From UBA2022 sp964621555 (GTDB lineage Bacteria > Patescibacteriota > Dojkabacteria > SC72), in NCBI GenBank assembly GCA_964621555.1, contig CAZUOO010000002.1, positions 1-51,761 of the forward strand: 51,761 bases of DNA, written 5' to 3'. The translations under genes and the position numbers were made by a program. The notes below the pieces were generated by a model. That model was not told the origin of the DNA. It was given only the letters and a program-made list of their open reading frames with translations, and did no database searches. This document shows, in pieces, positions 7,951 through 16,662 of this stretch (position 1 is the stretch's first letter; every line of letters starts with the position of its first letter).

Positions 7951-9165
7951 CTATCTCCATTTCAGATCCTTCTCTTTATCCTTGCCTAGTATAACAATTA
8001 TATCTCCAGTTGTAATGAAGTCGGGTCGGCCTGTAATAACATCACACGACCCACAGACCAAATTCTCAACATTATCAAATGAATTCTCGAACTTTTCAGT
8101 ATTTGAGATATAAATAGTCGTCTTTTCAAGCTCGGTAGGTGAATTATCATATCTAACCACCTTAATACCAAAATTTTGTATCCTTCTAGCATATCTAGAA
8201 GCCAAACCTGCCACCCCACTACCATTATATACTTCAACTCTCGCCTGCTCCTTTTCAACCGATCTAGATCTGATTATATTGAAATTAGACTCTAAGTATC
8301 GGTCATATTCTCCATAGTCCACCACGGTAATCTCCCTACCGTTTGGGTCTTGTATACTGCGGTTTGCCCACGCCTGACTCAAATCAACCATCGAAACATT
8401 TCCGGCTCTAAACTGACTATCAGTGCTCCCAAATAGACGAATTAACTCTAATGAGGAAAGATTTGTATCTACAGATGTGTAAAAGTCCTCCCATGTGGAA
8501 GACTTATATACAGCAGAGAACATAGAGAAACGATCAATGAATGAGTTGATATATAAGGAGCTACTCGAAATCGAGTCACCCTTTAAATAGTAGTTACGAA
8601 ATTCTTCGTCTCGACCCTCAGGAGTATCTCCAAACAGTATATCGAAATTCTCCAACGCTCTATCATCAAGCCATACATAATTCTCAACTGTAAACCCGGT
8701 CATATTCTCCACCTGCCAAATCACATACTCCACACTCCTCTGAGTATTAATAATTTTGCCAGCATATTCCAAATCCGAGAATTGTATATACGACCTAAAA
8801 AGCTCGTTAGGATCGCTTATATATACCCCCGGAGGAATATAGACAACCATAGTTTTCGCTAGGTTGGAATTCGATATTACCAACCACCCACCAAGTAGTC
8901 TGGAGTCAGCAGGAGATTTAAATATATACATTGTAGATTTAACGTCCTCTCGCACCTTTAAAAGGTTTAATTTGGAGTTACATACAGTACATTCCCCTTT
9001 TACAAGAATTATATTAGAAACAACCCTTTGAATTCCCCAAAACAGGGATAAGGAAACGAAGATAACTATAACAACTCTAGCTATGGATTTGAATTTACTA
9101 TCCCCCCTACCCTTGCTCTTCACGAATCCTCTATTTATATTTCTTTTCTGTCTATTAGGTCGCAT
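7951..9165 (-). CDS. LytR/CpsA/Psr-like protein with LytR C-terminal domain
   Basis: A 404-residue protein with a basic N-terminus (RPNRQKRNINR), one membrane span at about 30-50, a divergent LCP-like extracellular domain (about 95-215, with VVYIPPGVYIS and VENMTGFTVENYVWLDD) and a LytR_C domain near the end (RVEVYNGSGVAGLASRYARRI). LCP enzymes attach glycopolymers to the wall. Here the usual arginine after the IPR motif is replaced (YIPPG), so catalysis is doubtful. A TAATAT box lies 5 nt before the ATG, again leaderless-looking. It precedes the large ATPase by 38 bp and may be co-transcribed with it. Confidence 0.75.
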   Translation of the reverse strand: MRPNRQKRNINRGFVKSKGRGDSKFKSIARVVIVIFVSLSLFWGIQRVVSNIILVKGECTVCNSKLNLLKVREDVKSTMYIFKSPADSRLLGGWLVISNSNLAKTMVVYIPPGVYISDPNELFRSYIQFSDLEYAGKIINTQRSVEYVIWQVENMTGFTVENYVWLDDRALENFDILFGDTPEGRDEEFRNYYLKGDSISSSSLYINSFIDRFSMFSAVYKSSTWEDFYTSVDTNLSSLELIRLFGSTDSQFRAGNVSMVDLSQAWANRSIQDPNGREITVVDYGEYDRYLESNFNIIRSRSVEKEQARVEVYNGSGVAGLASRYARRIQNFGIKVVRYDNSPTELEKTTIYISNTEKFENSFDNVENLVCGSCDVITGRPDFITTGDIIVILGKDKEKDLKWR

Positions 9166-9570
9166 ACTACATATTACATCAATTTCACCTACAGAAGTAG
9201 CCCCAAATACAACCCATTTTTAGCAAATCCTGCAAACCCTATAGAGTAGAATCCCACCATTTTCTCCAAATTCCACAAGAAGTTTTACGGAACCCTAAAC
9301 CTACCTGAAGATACGAGCACGTTATGCAAAACGACCGTAAATACAACTTATGTTGAGCGGATTTACAACATCCTCTATTCAACCCCCTACTATCGTATAC
9401 ACCTATGAATTGTTATTATTCTATTCCAACCCCCACGTACAATATATTTGAACATCGATATAAAAGCTTATTGACACGGATATAACTCATACAGTGGCGC
9501 CTACTAGGGCCGAAATCTACGAAATCACTACTATTGAGAATTGATTGAAATAGATAGCCGATAGATATGA
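9166..9570. other. 405-bp intergenic region, no gene recognised
   Basis: Between the pseudouridine synthase stop and the LCP-like start. C-rich on the plus strand. I find no credible ORF and no motif of tmRNA, RNase P or SRP RNA. A small two-part hairpin is possible at 9336-9366 (GTAAAT with ATTTAC enclosing CAAC with GTTG). Only the last few bases before 9165 have a clear role, as the LCP-like gene's -10 region. Confidence 0.5.
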
Positions 9571-10560
9571 CTATATAACCCACTCACGAAAGCCTACATT
9601 TGGTAATTCGAGACCCAAATATATAGACTCAAGAGCTATCGAATCGTTAGACAAAGTAACTGTGGATCCGTAGAGAGCATCTCCATCGATACAGTATCCT
9701 AGGTAGCGAAGAGTTGCCCTAATCTGATGCATCCTACCCGTTTCGATCTTAATCAAACACTCACCATCTTTAAGCAACTTTATATATGACAGTGCATACT
9801 TAGTACCTTTATTCACCGTAAATGGCTCAAAGCGCATTTTTTTACGATTAACCCCATCCCTACCTATATATCCTTCTGCCCTATACCAAGTATGACCTGG
9901 AATATAGTTATTCTTCTTTAATTTCTCAAGTAGGTTATCCGCATCGTAGTTAGATTCTGTTAACACACCTTTCCCACCAATCATACTCACATTAGCCTTA
10001 TATATCTTAATAACCTTATGACTCTCAAACTGTTCTTTTAGATACGCCTGCATTGTGGCGGTCTTTGCAATTATCATTAAACCTGAAACCCCTTTATCCA
10101 ACCTATGTACAATACCCGCCCTATCTAGCATGCTATCGTAGCTATTCTTTGACTCTAAATACCCTTTAACAATATTAGCCAACGTACCAGTCCAATTCCC
10201 CTCTCCCGGATGCACTACAAGCCCCTTAGGCTTCCTAATTACCATCCACTCATCACTCTCTTCAACAATATCTAAACTTCCCTCTATGCTTTCAATCTCC
10301 TCCTTAATCTCAATACTAGATTTAACAATCCCTACCAACCTCTCCAAATCGACCTCAACCAAATCCCCCTCCTTTAGCTTATATCCCTTCTTAACAACAT
10401 CCAATCCATTGATCTTAACAAATTCAGTAATATGATTGGTTACTAAAGTTCTTGTAATCATTGGGAGATATGTGGATGGAACTAACCCAGTTATATGAGT
10501 ATATACATAAACATCTACTCGCTCTCCCACGTAATCGGATTCAACTGTATACTGATTCAT
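9571..10560 (-). CDS. RluA/RluD-family 23S rRNA pseudouridine synthase
   Basis: Converts specific uridines in structured RNA, most often 23S rRNA, to pseudouridine. The 329 residues comprise an S4-like RNA-binding domain (about 1-75, VKINGLDVVKKGYKLKEGDLVEV) and the catalytic domain with the diagnostic HRLDKGVSG motif (152-160; catalytic aspartate D155), the upstream VIRKPKGLVVHPGEG and the later GRMHQIRATL. Which uridines it modifies cannot be told. Its start overlaps the stop of the upstream Lgt-like gene at base 10560, so the two are co-transcribed. Confidence 0.92.
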   Translation of the reverse strand: MNQYTVESDYVGERVDVYVYTHITGLVPSTYLPMITRTLVTNHITEFVKINGLDVVKKGYKLKEGDLVEVDLERLVGIVKSSIEIKEEIESIEGSLDIVEESDEWMVIRKPKGLVVHPGEGNWTGTLANIVKGYLESKNSYDSMLDRAGIVHRLDKGVSGLMIIAKTATMQAYLKEQFESHKVIKIYKANVSMIGGKGVLTESNYDADNLLEKLKKNNYIPGHTWYRAEGYIGRDGVNRKKMRFEPFTVNKGTKYALSYIKLLKDGECLIKIETGRMHQIRATLRYLGYCIDGDALYGSTVTLSNDSIALESIYLGLELPNVGFREWVI

Positions 10561-11402
10561 TATTTACCCTCCCTTTTAACTCTAACAGTACTACCCACTT
10601 TAGGAAGTTTTGGAGATCTAAACACTGTATCAATTACGATATTCTTCCTCTGCATATCGTATATATATACAGCCACGGAGAGAATCACATAGATTACTAA
10701 TGCATATAGATGATACCTATCAACCACCGTAATCTCACTAGATAGCAGGGAAGCAAGTATAAAGCCGTTGCTTAATGCAAAATATGAGAAATGTACAACA
10801 AAAAGAGACTTCTCGTATGCGTCAGTCATATGCCTATACCTCAATTTCAACAGCATATGTATAAACCTGTAGAGAAGATAGATAACGGCTATAGCCAAGC
10901 CTTGGTTAACCATATTCCCGTTCTCGCTTAACACTCCAGTTATAACAAGTGAAAGACCAAGCATAATACTCCCTGACACGGTTACAACCCCAATCATCTC
11001 CCTCCATCTCCACTTCTTAATAAAGGTTGAAATGAAAAATGCAAAAGTAGTGAAAGCTACATACATACTAATAAAGAGGAAACCTCCATCCCATATTTTA
11101 AAGTATTTCCATGGGAGTAATCTGAAGTAGTATATTCCATCAGAATATTTTTCATATGGAGCCAACGACCATATCAAACCTTCAAAATCGGATGGATTAG
11201 AAAGAATATAACTAAACCTTCCCCATATTATGGTAACCGCAATTACCAATAGAAAAATATCAAAAACAGAGTTCCTGTTCTTACGTGTAGTGTGTGATTC
11301 AGACCAGAAAAGATACAAACCTAAGATTGCCAATATGATAAGGTTGGGTATAAAGCCAATCGCAATAACAGCATTTTGAATCGTTTGTAGTATTTCGTTC
11401 AC
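10560..11402 (-). CDS. Lgt-like (prolipoprotein diacylglyceryl transferase family) membrane protein, divergent
   Basis: A 280-residue protein with about seven membrane spans. The stretch GRFSYILSNP followed some 40 residues later by FKIWDGGFLF resembles the GGRLGYVLF and RVWDGGMSFHG segments of Lgt, which transfers diacylglycerol to lipoprotein cysteines. The histidine-glycine motifs expected in Lgt are not clearly present (the FHGG position reads FLFI), so it may be a paralogue with another substrate. Unusually for this window it has a good Shine-Dalgarno sequence (GGAG, 5 nt before the GTG start), as expected for an internal operon gene. Low to moderate confidence in the family. Confidence 0.45.
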   Translation of the reverse strand: MNEILQTIQNAVIAIGFIPNLIILAILGLYLFWSESHTTRKNRNSVFDIFLLVIAVTIIWGRFSYILSNPSDFEGLIWSLAPYEKYSDGIYYFRLLPWKYFKIWDGGFLFISMYVAFTTFAFFISTFIKKWRWREMIGVVTVSGSIMLGLSLVITGVLSENGNMVNQGLAIAVIYLLYRFIHMLLKLRYRHMTDAYEKSLFVVHFSYFALSNGFILASLLSSEITVVDRYHLYALVIYVILSVAVYIYDMQRKNIVIDTVFRSPKLPKVGSTVRVKREGK

Positions 11403-11411
11403 CTTTACTCC

Positions 11412-12125
11412 TTATTTTTTATTTTTATTTCGATTCTTGCGCTTCCCCTTCTTCATTTTCTGAGGCTTTACAGCAACAGTACTTTCAACCATAACCTCTG
11501 CATTATCAGAAGCAACAGTAGTTGTATTTGCAGCCTTCTTAGCCTCTCTATCTCCCACATATTTATAATACTGTCTTCTTGCAAACTCGCTAAACGTCTC
11601 ATACCGAATTCTTTTTACAGGAGGCTTAACAACAGCTTCAGTGACGACCTCTTCTACCTTACTTACATTTGGATTAACCTCTCCACAAAACGGACAGTTC
11701 CCCCACTTCTTATCTATATTCACACCACATTTTGAACACTTAACCTTAATTTCATTACGACAGCTAGGACAGTATACAAACCCGGGTTGGAGCATAACCC
11801 CACAAACCTCACAGTCTTGTAGCTCTGCGGTCTCATACATTAAATATCTTCTCTCTAAGTCACTCCAATACTGCTCCTGTGATGTGCTACGTGGTCGTAA
11901 TATAAGGTAGACAATTAACCCTGGAATTGTTGTGACAAGTACTACAATCACAGCCAATACTCTTAAAAACACATTATCTGTTCTTTCGGATGAATCAAAC
12001 CAAACCCAGGTTACAACTACCAACCAAAAGATTACCAATAGAAACGATGAATATTGCAATACCACGTTAAAATCCACAGAACTAAGTCCTTCAAGTAAAT
12101 CGAGTACTGATTTCTCTAAATTCAT
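11412..12125 (-). CDS. Membrane-anchored double zinc-ribbon protein
   Basis: A 237-residue protein. The N-terminal third has two membrane spans (about 25-44 and 52-75), the second resembling the PLDc_N-type segment (TIPGLIVYLILRP). Then follow two zinc ribbons: CEVCGVMLQPGFVYCPSC (about 104-121) and CSKCGVNIDKKWGNCPFC (about 129-146). The C-terminus is very basic (KKGKRKNRNKNKK). The architecture suggests a cytosolic zinc-binding adaptor tethered to the membrane; partner unknown. The gene lies between tRNA-Leu and the Lgt-like gene. Confidence 0.75.
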   Translation of the reverse strand: MNLEKSVLDLLEGLSSVDFNVVLQYSSFLLVIFWLVVVTWVWFDSSERTDNVFLRVLAVIVVLVTTIPGLIVYLILRPRSTSQEQYWSDLERRYLMYETAELQDCEVCGVMLQPGFVYCPSCRNEIKVKCSKCGVNIDKKWGNCPFCGEVNPNVSKVEEVVTEAVVKPPVKRIRYETFSEFARRQYYKYVGDREAKKAANTTTVASDNAEVMVESTVAVKPQKMKKGKRKNRNKNKK

Positions 12126-12155
12126 AACCGGGTATTTAATAAATTAATAGATTTA

Positions 12156-12239
12156 TGGTCGAGGAGGGAATTGAACCCTCACGCTATTGCTAGCATGGGA
12201 TTTTGAGTCCCACGTGTCTGCCAGTTCCACCACTCGACC
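12156..12239 (-). tRNA. tRNA-Leu, anticodon CAA
   Basis: An 84-nt class II tRNA. The acceptor stem GGTCGAG (5' end at 12239) pairs with CTCGACC; the anticodon stem is TGGGA/TCCCA around the loop CTCAAAA (anticodon CAA, reads UUG). There is a long variable arm, and the T arm contains GGTTCAATTCC. The discriminator base is A and CCA is not encoded, so the CCA-adding enzyme at 30713-32137 is needed to finish it. Confidence 0.96.
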
Positions 12240-12248
12240 TTACAGCAG

Positions 12249-12277
12249 ATTATACAATCAAAACAGCTATTTGTCCC
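12249..12277 (-). promoter_or_regulatory. Probable promoter of tRNA-Leu
   Basis: Minus strand: GGGACA (12277-12272), a 17-bp spacer, then a perfect TATAAT (12254-12249), ending 9 nt before the mature tRNA 5' end. The box overlaps the 3' end of dnaB, so the tRNA could also be read through from dnaB. Confidence 0.5.
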
Positions 12278-13595
12278 CCCTATTATCTCGTTGCAAATTT
12301 TTGAAACTTGCGATATTTTTCACGAAGGCCATTTCAATATCTCCGGTAGGACCATTTCTATGCTTTGCAATGATAATATCAGCAATTCCCTTCTTCTCAG
12401 AATCAGGATTATAGGTTTCCTCTCTATCTATAAAGATAACTAAATCGGCGTCCTGCTCAATAGATCCAGAATCTCTCAAATCAGACAGCTGAGGTCTTCT
12501 AGAAGTACGACTTTCAACAGCACGTGATAGCTGAGAGAGAGCTATAACAGGAACATTTAGTTCTCTGGCAAGGTTCTTCAACCCCTGTGAAATCTCTGCT
12601 ACTTCCTGAGTTCTTCCCTCCTTACTACTACCGTGAATAAGCTGAAGGTAATCAACAAATATTATATCCACACCTCTTTCAAGTGCCACCCTCCTCGCCT
12701 TTGTCCTAATCTCATTTATATGCTGACCAGGGGTATCATCAATCAATATCTGTGATTCAGCCAACTCACCCATGGCTATAGCCAACCTTTCAAACATCTC
12801 GTCATTTAATCTACCTGTTCTTGTATCCCAAAATGACACTTCAGCCTGCATACCTAACAACCTATCTAGTATCTGCGTATTGGACATTTCGAGTGAAAAC
12901 ACCAACGCCCTACTCTTATCCTGAACCGCAACATTCTTAATCATGCTTAGCGCAAATGCGGTTTTTCCCACCGAAGGTCTAGCAGCAAGAATTACAAGAT
13001 CGGACTTTTGGAATCCACCGATTACATTATCCATATCTCTAAAGCCTGAGGGAATACCAAGAAACGCACCCTCTCGCTCCGCCCTCTCCGCCCTTTCATA
13101 TGCGTCTTTAAGCAAATCTTTTATATGCACAAAGTTCGTTTTAACACCACTTTGAGCCACACCGAAGATTAGCTTCTCAGAACGATCCACAACCTCTTTC
13201 AATGGAATACCCTCATCAAAACTCAACTCGGTAATCTCGGAGGCTGAGGTAATCAAACCTCTTCTCAAGGAATTCTCTTTAACAATCTCACCATACTCCT
13301 CTGCGTGTGCAGAAGTTGGAACCAGATTAACCAGATCTGTTAGATATGCACGACCTCCAATCTTAGAAAGCTGTTTAATACCTTTTAACCTATTGGTGAG
13401 AGTGATGATATCTATTGGTTGCCCCTCTTCGAAAAGCTCCATGAGGCACCTATAGATCGTGGCATGCCTTTCATCGTAGAAATGTTCAGGCTTCAACCAA
13501 CCTCCAACTGCTATAACCGCCTCCTTATCTAAAAGCATAGCTCCTAACACCGACTGCTCAGCCTCAATACTCTGTGGAGGAATTTTATATGCCAT
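12267..13595 (-). CDS. dnaB: Replicative DNA helicase DnaB
   Basis: Hexameric 5'-3' helicase of the replication fork. The 442 residues contain the N-terminal helical domain (about 5-105; PPQSIEAEQSVLGAMLLD) and the RecA-like domain with Walker A RPSVGKTAFA (206-215; GKT 210-212), Walker B IIFVDYLQLI, and the DnaB motif LSQLSRAVESR followed by LRDSGSIEQDADLV. Length and motifs are ordinary and no intein is present. It starts 9 bp after the MBL-fold gene and lies in the CsoR-sortase-MBL-dnaB cluster. Confidence 0.97.
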   Translation of the reverse strand: MAYKIPPQSIEAEQSVLGAMLLDKEAVIAVGGWLKPEHFYDERHATIYRCLMELFEEGQPIDIITLTNRLKGIKQLSKIGGRAYLTDLVNLVPTSAHAEEYGEIVKENSLRRGLITSASEITELSFDEGIPLKEVVDRSEKLIFGVAQSGVKTNFVHIKDLLKDAYERAERAEREGAFLGIPSGFRDMDNVIGGFQKSDLVILAARPSVGKTAFALSMIKNVAVQDKSRALVFSLEMSNTQILDRLLGMQAEVSFWDTRTGRLNDEMFERLAIAMGELAESQILIDDTPGQHINEIRTKARRVALERGVDIIFVDYLQLIHGSSKEGRTQEVAEISQGLKNLARELNVPVIALSQLSRAVESRTSRRPQLSDLRDSGSIEQDADLVIFIDREETYNPDSEKKGIADIIIAKHRNGPTGDIEMAFVKNIASFKNLQRDNRGDK

Positions 13596-13604
13596 TTAAA
13601 CTAC

Positions 13605-14198
13605 CTAGTCTAAAAATATTACTTTCATATTCCTATCTTCTGCTTCAGGCTTGCTTTCAACCTTTAACACCTTCTCACTCGTAGAGTTGATAAATCCGAA
13701 GTATTTAATGAAATCATCTTTACTCTTGCTTCCCTCTCCACCAATTCCGTAAGGGACCAAGACTGTAGGCTCTATTTTAGAAATAATATCTTGAAGTAAT
13801 TCATATGATGGGAAATTCTCACCATCACTATATGGAAGCAGTAATACATCAACGTCACCCAAGTCACGAATCTGTTTAACATCCAAATTCTTAGTTCCCA
13901 TACCTACATAAACAACCCTGATTAACTCAAAATCGAATACATAGTGATTAGATCCAATTGGCCTCTGCACCATAAATCCTGAAATTTCGAACTCCCCTGG
14001 AGTACCAATTTCAAAAACTGAAGATCTATTTACAGGTTTAGACTCATACTTTCCCTGACCATTTACATTAACAACCACATCTACATCACTTGGAACCCCT
14101 TTAATCCCGTTCTCCTTTGCGAGTGCAGGATCCGTTACAATAACAAGGTTATCTACATTAAATGTGAAGCTGGTATATCCGTTATATTTGATCTTCAT
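13605..14198 (-). CDS. MBL-fold protein lacking the metal-binding motif
   Basis: A 197-residue protein resembling the beta-lactamase-like fold hydrolases of the Lactamase_B_3/UPF0173 kind: the start MKIKYNGYTSFTF...IVTDPAL and the middle EIGTPGEFEISGF are typical. Where the family has the zinc ligands HxHxDH after the third strand, this protein reads VNVNGQGKYE, so the di-metal centre cannot form. It is probably a binding or structural pseudoenzyme. It is preceded by a recognisable GAGGA Shine-Dalgarno sequence and sits just upstream of dnaB. Confidence 0.7.
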   Translation of the reverse strand: MKIKYNGYTSFTFNVDNLVIVTDPALAKENGIKGVPSDVDVVVNVNGQGKYESKPVNRSSVFEIGTPGEFEISGFMVQRPIGSNHYVFDFELIRVVYVGMGTKNLDVKQIRDLGDVDVLLLPYSDGENFPSYELLQDIISKIEPTVLVPYGIGGEGSKSKDDFIKYFGFINSTSEKVLKVESKPEAEDRNMKVIFLD

Positions 14199-14250
14199 AG
14201 TATTTCCTCTATCTATAATATTTAAGTATATGGCCTAGTATACCAAAGAG

Positions 14251-14811
14251 TTAATCAATACTCACTACTCTTCCAATCACCACCAACCTATTAACAGGAT
14301 TGAGGATAGGAGTACAGGTATATAGGGTGATAATATGTTGACCCTCACTACTTTTCTCATAATCAACCTCTTTAGATCCCACTACAATTTTTTCATATAT
14401 TTCATACATAAACAGCTCCCCCCCATACTCTACTTTGATAATATCTCCAATTTCCACCCTATTTAAATAGAAAAATGGAGGAGGAATAATACTTCCATAA
14501 TTAATACTATGACCAACTATAACTGTATTCCCGCCTGCATCTGGGGCTGGGGTATATGGCAGATGCCACAAACTATCTTTAAGACCTCTCTCATACCCCC
14601 TACCCTCCTGTACATATTCAGTAAGACCAATAGCAGGAATATACAACCTAAAAGAATCAGCATCCACCTGTAAACCATCTCCCATGACCTCATCGCGAAC
14701 CTTTCCAACCTCCTTGCAACATACATCAGATGAAAAAGCCCCCAGTACAATGGGCGAAAGTAGGTAGAAAAATAACAATATTAAGAAGAATCTTAGGACT
14801 TTTAGAAACAT
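14251..14811 (-). CDS. Sortase (class D/E-like transpeptidase)
   Basis: Membrane-anchored cysteine transpeptidase that attaches surface proteins. The 186 residues have an N-terminal signal anchor (about 3-24) and the sortase barrel with H101 (NTVIVGHS), C166 (ITLYTCTP) and R175 (NPVNRLVV), i.e. the full catalytic triad. The compact size and TLYTC motif fit class D or E. A possible substrate, an IPDTA-bearing surface protein, is at 50956-51761. The gene follows the CsoR-like repressor by 6 bp, so it is probably under that repressor's control. Confidence 0.88.
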   Translation of the reverse strand: MFLKVLRFFLILLFFYLLSPIVLGAFSSDVCCKEVGKVRDEVMGDGLQVDADSFRLYIPAIGLTEYVQEGRGYERGLKDSLWHLPYTPAPDAGGNTVIVGHSINYGSIIPPPFFYLNRVEIGDIIKVEYGGELFMYEIYEKIVVGSKEVDYEKSSEGQHIITLYTCTPILNPVNRLVVIGRVVSID

Positions 14812-14817
14812 TTATAG

Positions 14818-15045
14818 CTACTTAAGCATTGAAACTACATTATCAAGCTGAGCCAGAAGCGTCTTCTTCATCTCAGCTTTGACTAACTCTAGTTTAGCAC
14901 TTTGAAGTGAACTAATTATGGCCTCCATCTGCATCAACACTTTCTGCACGTCTTCCCCCTCTTCTATCAACCTTTCTACACCTCGAAGTTGCCCCTCAAT
15001 CCTATGCAACCTATCTTGAATTGTGGAAGGCCCTGATTTAGCCAT
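14818..15045 (-). CDS. CsoR/RcnR-family repressor without metal ligands
   Basis: A 75-residue all-helical DNA-binding protein of the CsoR/RcnR/FrmR (DUF156) family: DRLHRIEGQLRGVERLIEEG is the family signature. The positions that carry Cys, His and Cys in copper-sensing CsoR read V33, E58 and T62, so copper, nickel, formaldehyde and persulfide sensing by the known residues is excluded. I chose ATG 15045 (MAKSG) over the in-frame TTG at 15063, because family members start just before the signature helix. A CsoR-type operator lies in its own promoter, pointing to autoregulation. First gene of the cluster with sortase. Confidence 0.85.
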   Translation of the reverse strand: MAKSGPSTIQDRLHRIEGQLRGVERLIEEGEDVQKVLMQMEAIISSLQSAKLELVKAEMKKTLLAQLDNVVSMLK

Positions 15046-15077
15046 AATATAAGCATATTTCAATTAAGTATAAGTAA

Positions 15078-15107
15078 AGTATATATACCCATGTAGGTAT
15101 ATGTCAA
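15078..15107 (-). promoter_or_regulatory. CsoR-like gene promoter with embedded operator
   Basis: Minus strand: consensus -35 TTGACA (15107-15102), an 18-bp spacer, then -10 TATACT (15083-15078). A perfect inverted repeat, ATATACC-N6-GGTATAT (15083-15102), exactly fills the spacer. Its TACC...GGTA arms resemble the G-tract operators of CsoR-family repressors. Repressor bound here would block RNA polymerase. Confidence 0.7.
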
Positions 15108-15160
15108 TAGCGGATAAATCAAAGCTCCTTACAATTATCTATATATTTCCCTATAACTAT

Positions 15161-15189
15161 TTTACAACAATAAATCCATCTGCTATAAT
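15161..15189 (+). promoter_or_regulatory. Promoter of rpmE-prfA-prmC
   Basis: Plus strand: -35 TTTACA (15161-15166), a 17-bp spacer, and a perfect -10 TATAAT (15184-15189), ending 9 nt before the rpmE ATG. The expected start site leaves a leader of only a few nucleotides with no Shine-Dalgarno sequence. Confidence 0.65.
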
Positions 15190-15198
15190 CCCAAAGCA

Positions 15199-15525
15199 AT
15201 GAAAAAGAATATACACCCAAAATATAATCACAACGTAAAAGTCACATGTTCATGTGGCAACGTTTTCACAACAGGATCAGTACTTGAAGAGATTAATACA
15301 GAGCTCTGTTCCAACTGTCACCCATTCTATACGGGTGAGCAAAAGATTGTTGACACAGCAAACCTAGTCTCCAAGTATGAGGAAAGACAGAAGAAAGCAA
15401 GTGCACTCTCCTTCAGAAGCAAGAGAGAAAAGATGGCTTCTAGAAAAGAGAAGTTCCAAAGTCAAGGTAAGACATCAACAGGAACCCTAACTCTAAAGGA
15501 TATGCTTGCAGGTATTTCCAAATAG
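15199..15525 (+). CDS. rpmE: Large-subunit ribosomal protein L31 (zinc-binding form, C-terminally extended)
   Basis: The start MKKNIHPKYN and the four-cysteine zinc site C17, C19, C37, C40 (CSC and CSNC, followed by HPFYTG) identify bL31. The family is usually about 70 residues; this one has 108. The extra C-terminal 40 residues are Lys/Arg/Ser-rich (RSKREKMASRKEKF) and likely bind RNA. First gene of a short operon with prfA and prmC. Confidence 0.92.
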   Translation: MKKNIHPKYNHNVKVTCSCGNVFTTGSVLEEINTELCSNCHPFYTGEQKIVDTANLVSKYEERQKKASALSFRSKREKMASRKEKFQSQGKTSTGTLTLKDMLAGISK

Positions 15526-15552
15526 CTAATTCCCATTACCCATACACTATCT

Positions 15553-16662
15553 ATGGATATTAAAACTATAGAGAAGGAGTTAGACTTAGTCGCAATCACC
15601 AATAAAAAGGAATCTCTTGAGAAAGAACTTTCAAACCCTAACGCCATTTCAGGTAATATAGGTGCAGTTGCATCTGAGCTCTCATACTACACCAACCTTC
15701 ACGCCCTCTCCGCATCACTTTCCAATAAAGTTAAGGCATACAATGAAATCCTCGAGATAATCAATCAAGGAAGTAGCAATGAGATGTATGACATTGCTAT
15801 ATCAGAGAAAAGCATACTAGAAGAAAGCATAGAGGAAGAATACAATAAAAGACTGGCCCTAGAAATAGAGCATGAACTTGGTGACCCAGACGACAATCGT
15901 TCCGTGATACTTGAAATCCGTGCAGGAGCAGGAGGTGAAGAAGCCTCACTCTTTGCCGCCGACCTATATAGAATGTACAGCCAGTATGGGCTCAACCGTG
16001 GATGGCAAATAGAGGTAGTAGACAGCAGTATTAGCGACAACGGTGGATACAAAGAAGTAATCGCACATATCAAAGGCCCTAATGCATATAAAACGCTCAA
16101 ATACGAAAGTGGCGTACATAGAGTCCAAAGAATACCTGCAACCGAGTCTGCAGGTAGAATTCATACATCAACAGCCTCTGTCGCCATAATGCCAGAAGCC
16201 AGAGATATAGACATCAAGATCGAGCCACAAGATATTAGAATTGACGTAATGCGTGCCACCGGAGCAGGTGGGCAGAATGTTAACAGAACAGACTCTGCAG
16301 TACGTATCACTCACCTCTCTTCAGGTATCGTGGTCAGTTGCCAAGAAACCAAGCATCAAGATCAGAACAAAGAGAAAGCCCTGGCTCTTCTGCGCACCAG
16401 ACTATACGAGAAGAGGAAAAGAGAAGAAGATGAAAAGCGTGCAAAAATGAGATCATCACAGATCGGTAACTCTATGCGTGCAGAAAAAATCCGCACATAC
16501 AATTTCCCACAGGGAAGAATCACAGACCACCGTATCAAGAAATCATGGTTCAATATGGAAGCAACCCTTTCCGGTGATATTGAAGATATGCTCAAAGATA
16601 TCGAAAAGAGTATACAGAAACTTGAGCTCGAAGCACGACTGCAAGCAAGAAATGAACAGTAA
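15553..16662 (+). CDS. prfA: Peptide chain release factor 1
   Basis: Class I release factor reading UAA and UAG. The 369 residues contain the codon-recognition PAT tripeptide in RIPATESAGRIHTSTASV and the peptidyl-hydrolysis GGQ in ATGAGGQNVNRTDSAVRI. The PxT form marks RF1 rather than RF2 (SPF). This matches the window's stop-codon use, in which UAG is frequent and UGA almost absent. It starts 27 bp after rpmE, and its last 11 bases overlap prmC, the enzyme that methylates its GGQ glutamine. Confidence 0.96.
   Translation: MDIKTIEKELDLVAITNKKESLEKELSNPNAISGNIGAVASELSYYTNLHALSASLSNKVKAYNEILEIINQGSSNEMYDIAISEKSILEESIEEEYNKRLALEIEHELGDPDDNRSVILEIRAGAGGEEASLFAADLYRMYSQYGLNRGWQIEVVDSSISDNGGYKEVIAHIKGPNAYKTLKYESGVHRVQRIPATESAGRIHTSTASVAIMPEARDIDIKIEPQDIRIDVMRATGAGGQNVNRTDSAVRITHLSSGIVVSCQETKHQDQNKEKALALLRTRLYEKRKREEDEKRAKMRSSQIGNSMRAEKIRTYNFPQGRITDHRIKKSWFNMEATLSGDIEDMLKDIEKSIQKLELEARLQARNEQ

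Noticed and set aside
16478..16651. 58-codon N-terminal extension of prmC
   Set aside because: It is an out-of-frame reading of the 3' end of prfA; PrmC homology starts after ATG 16652.
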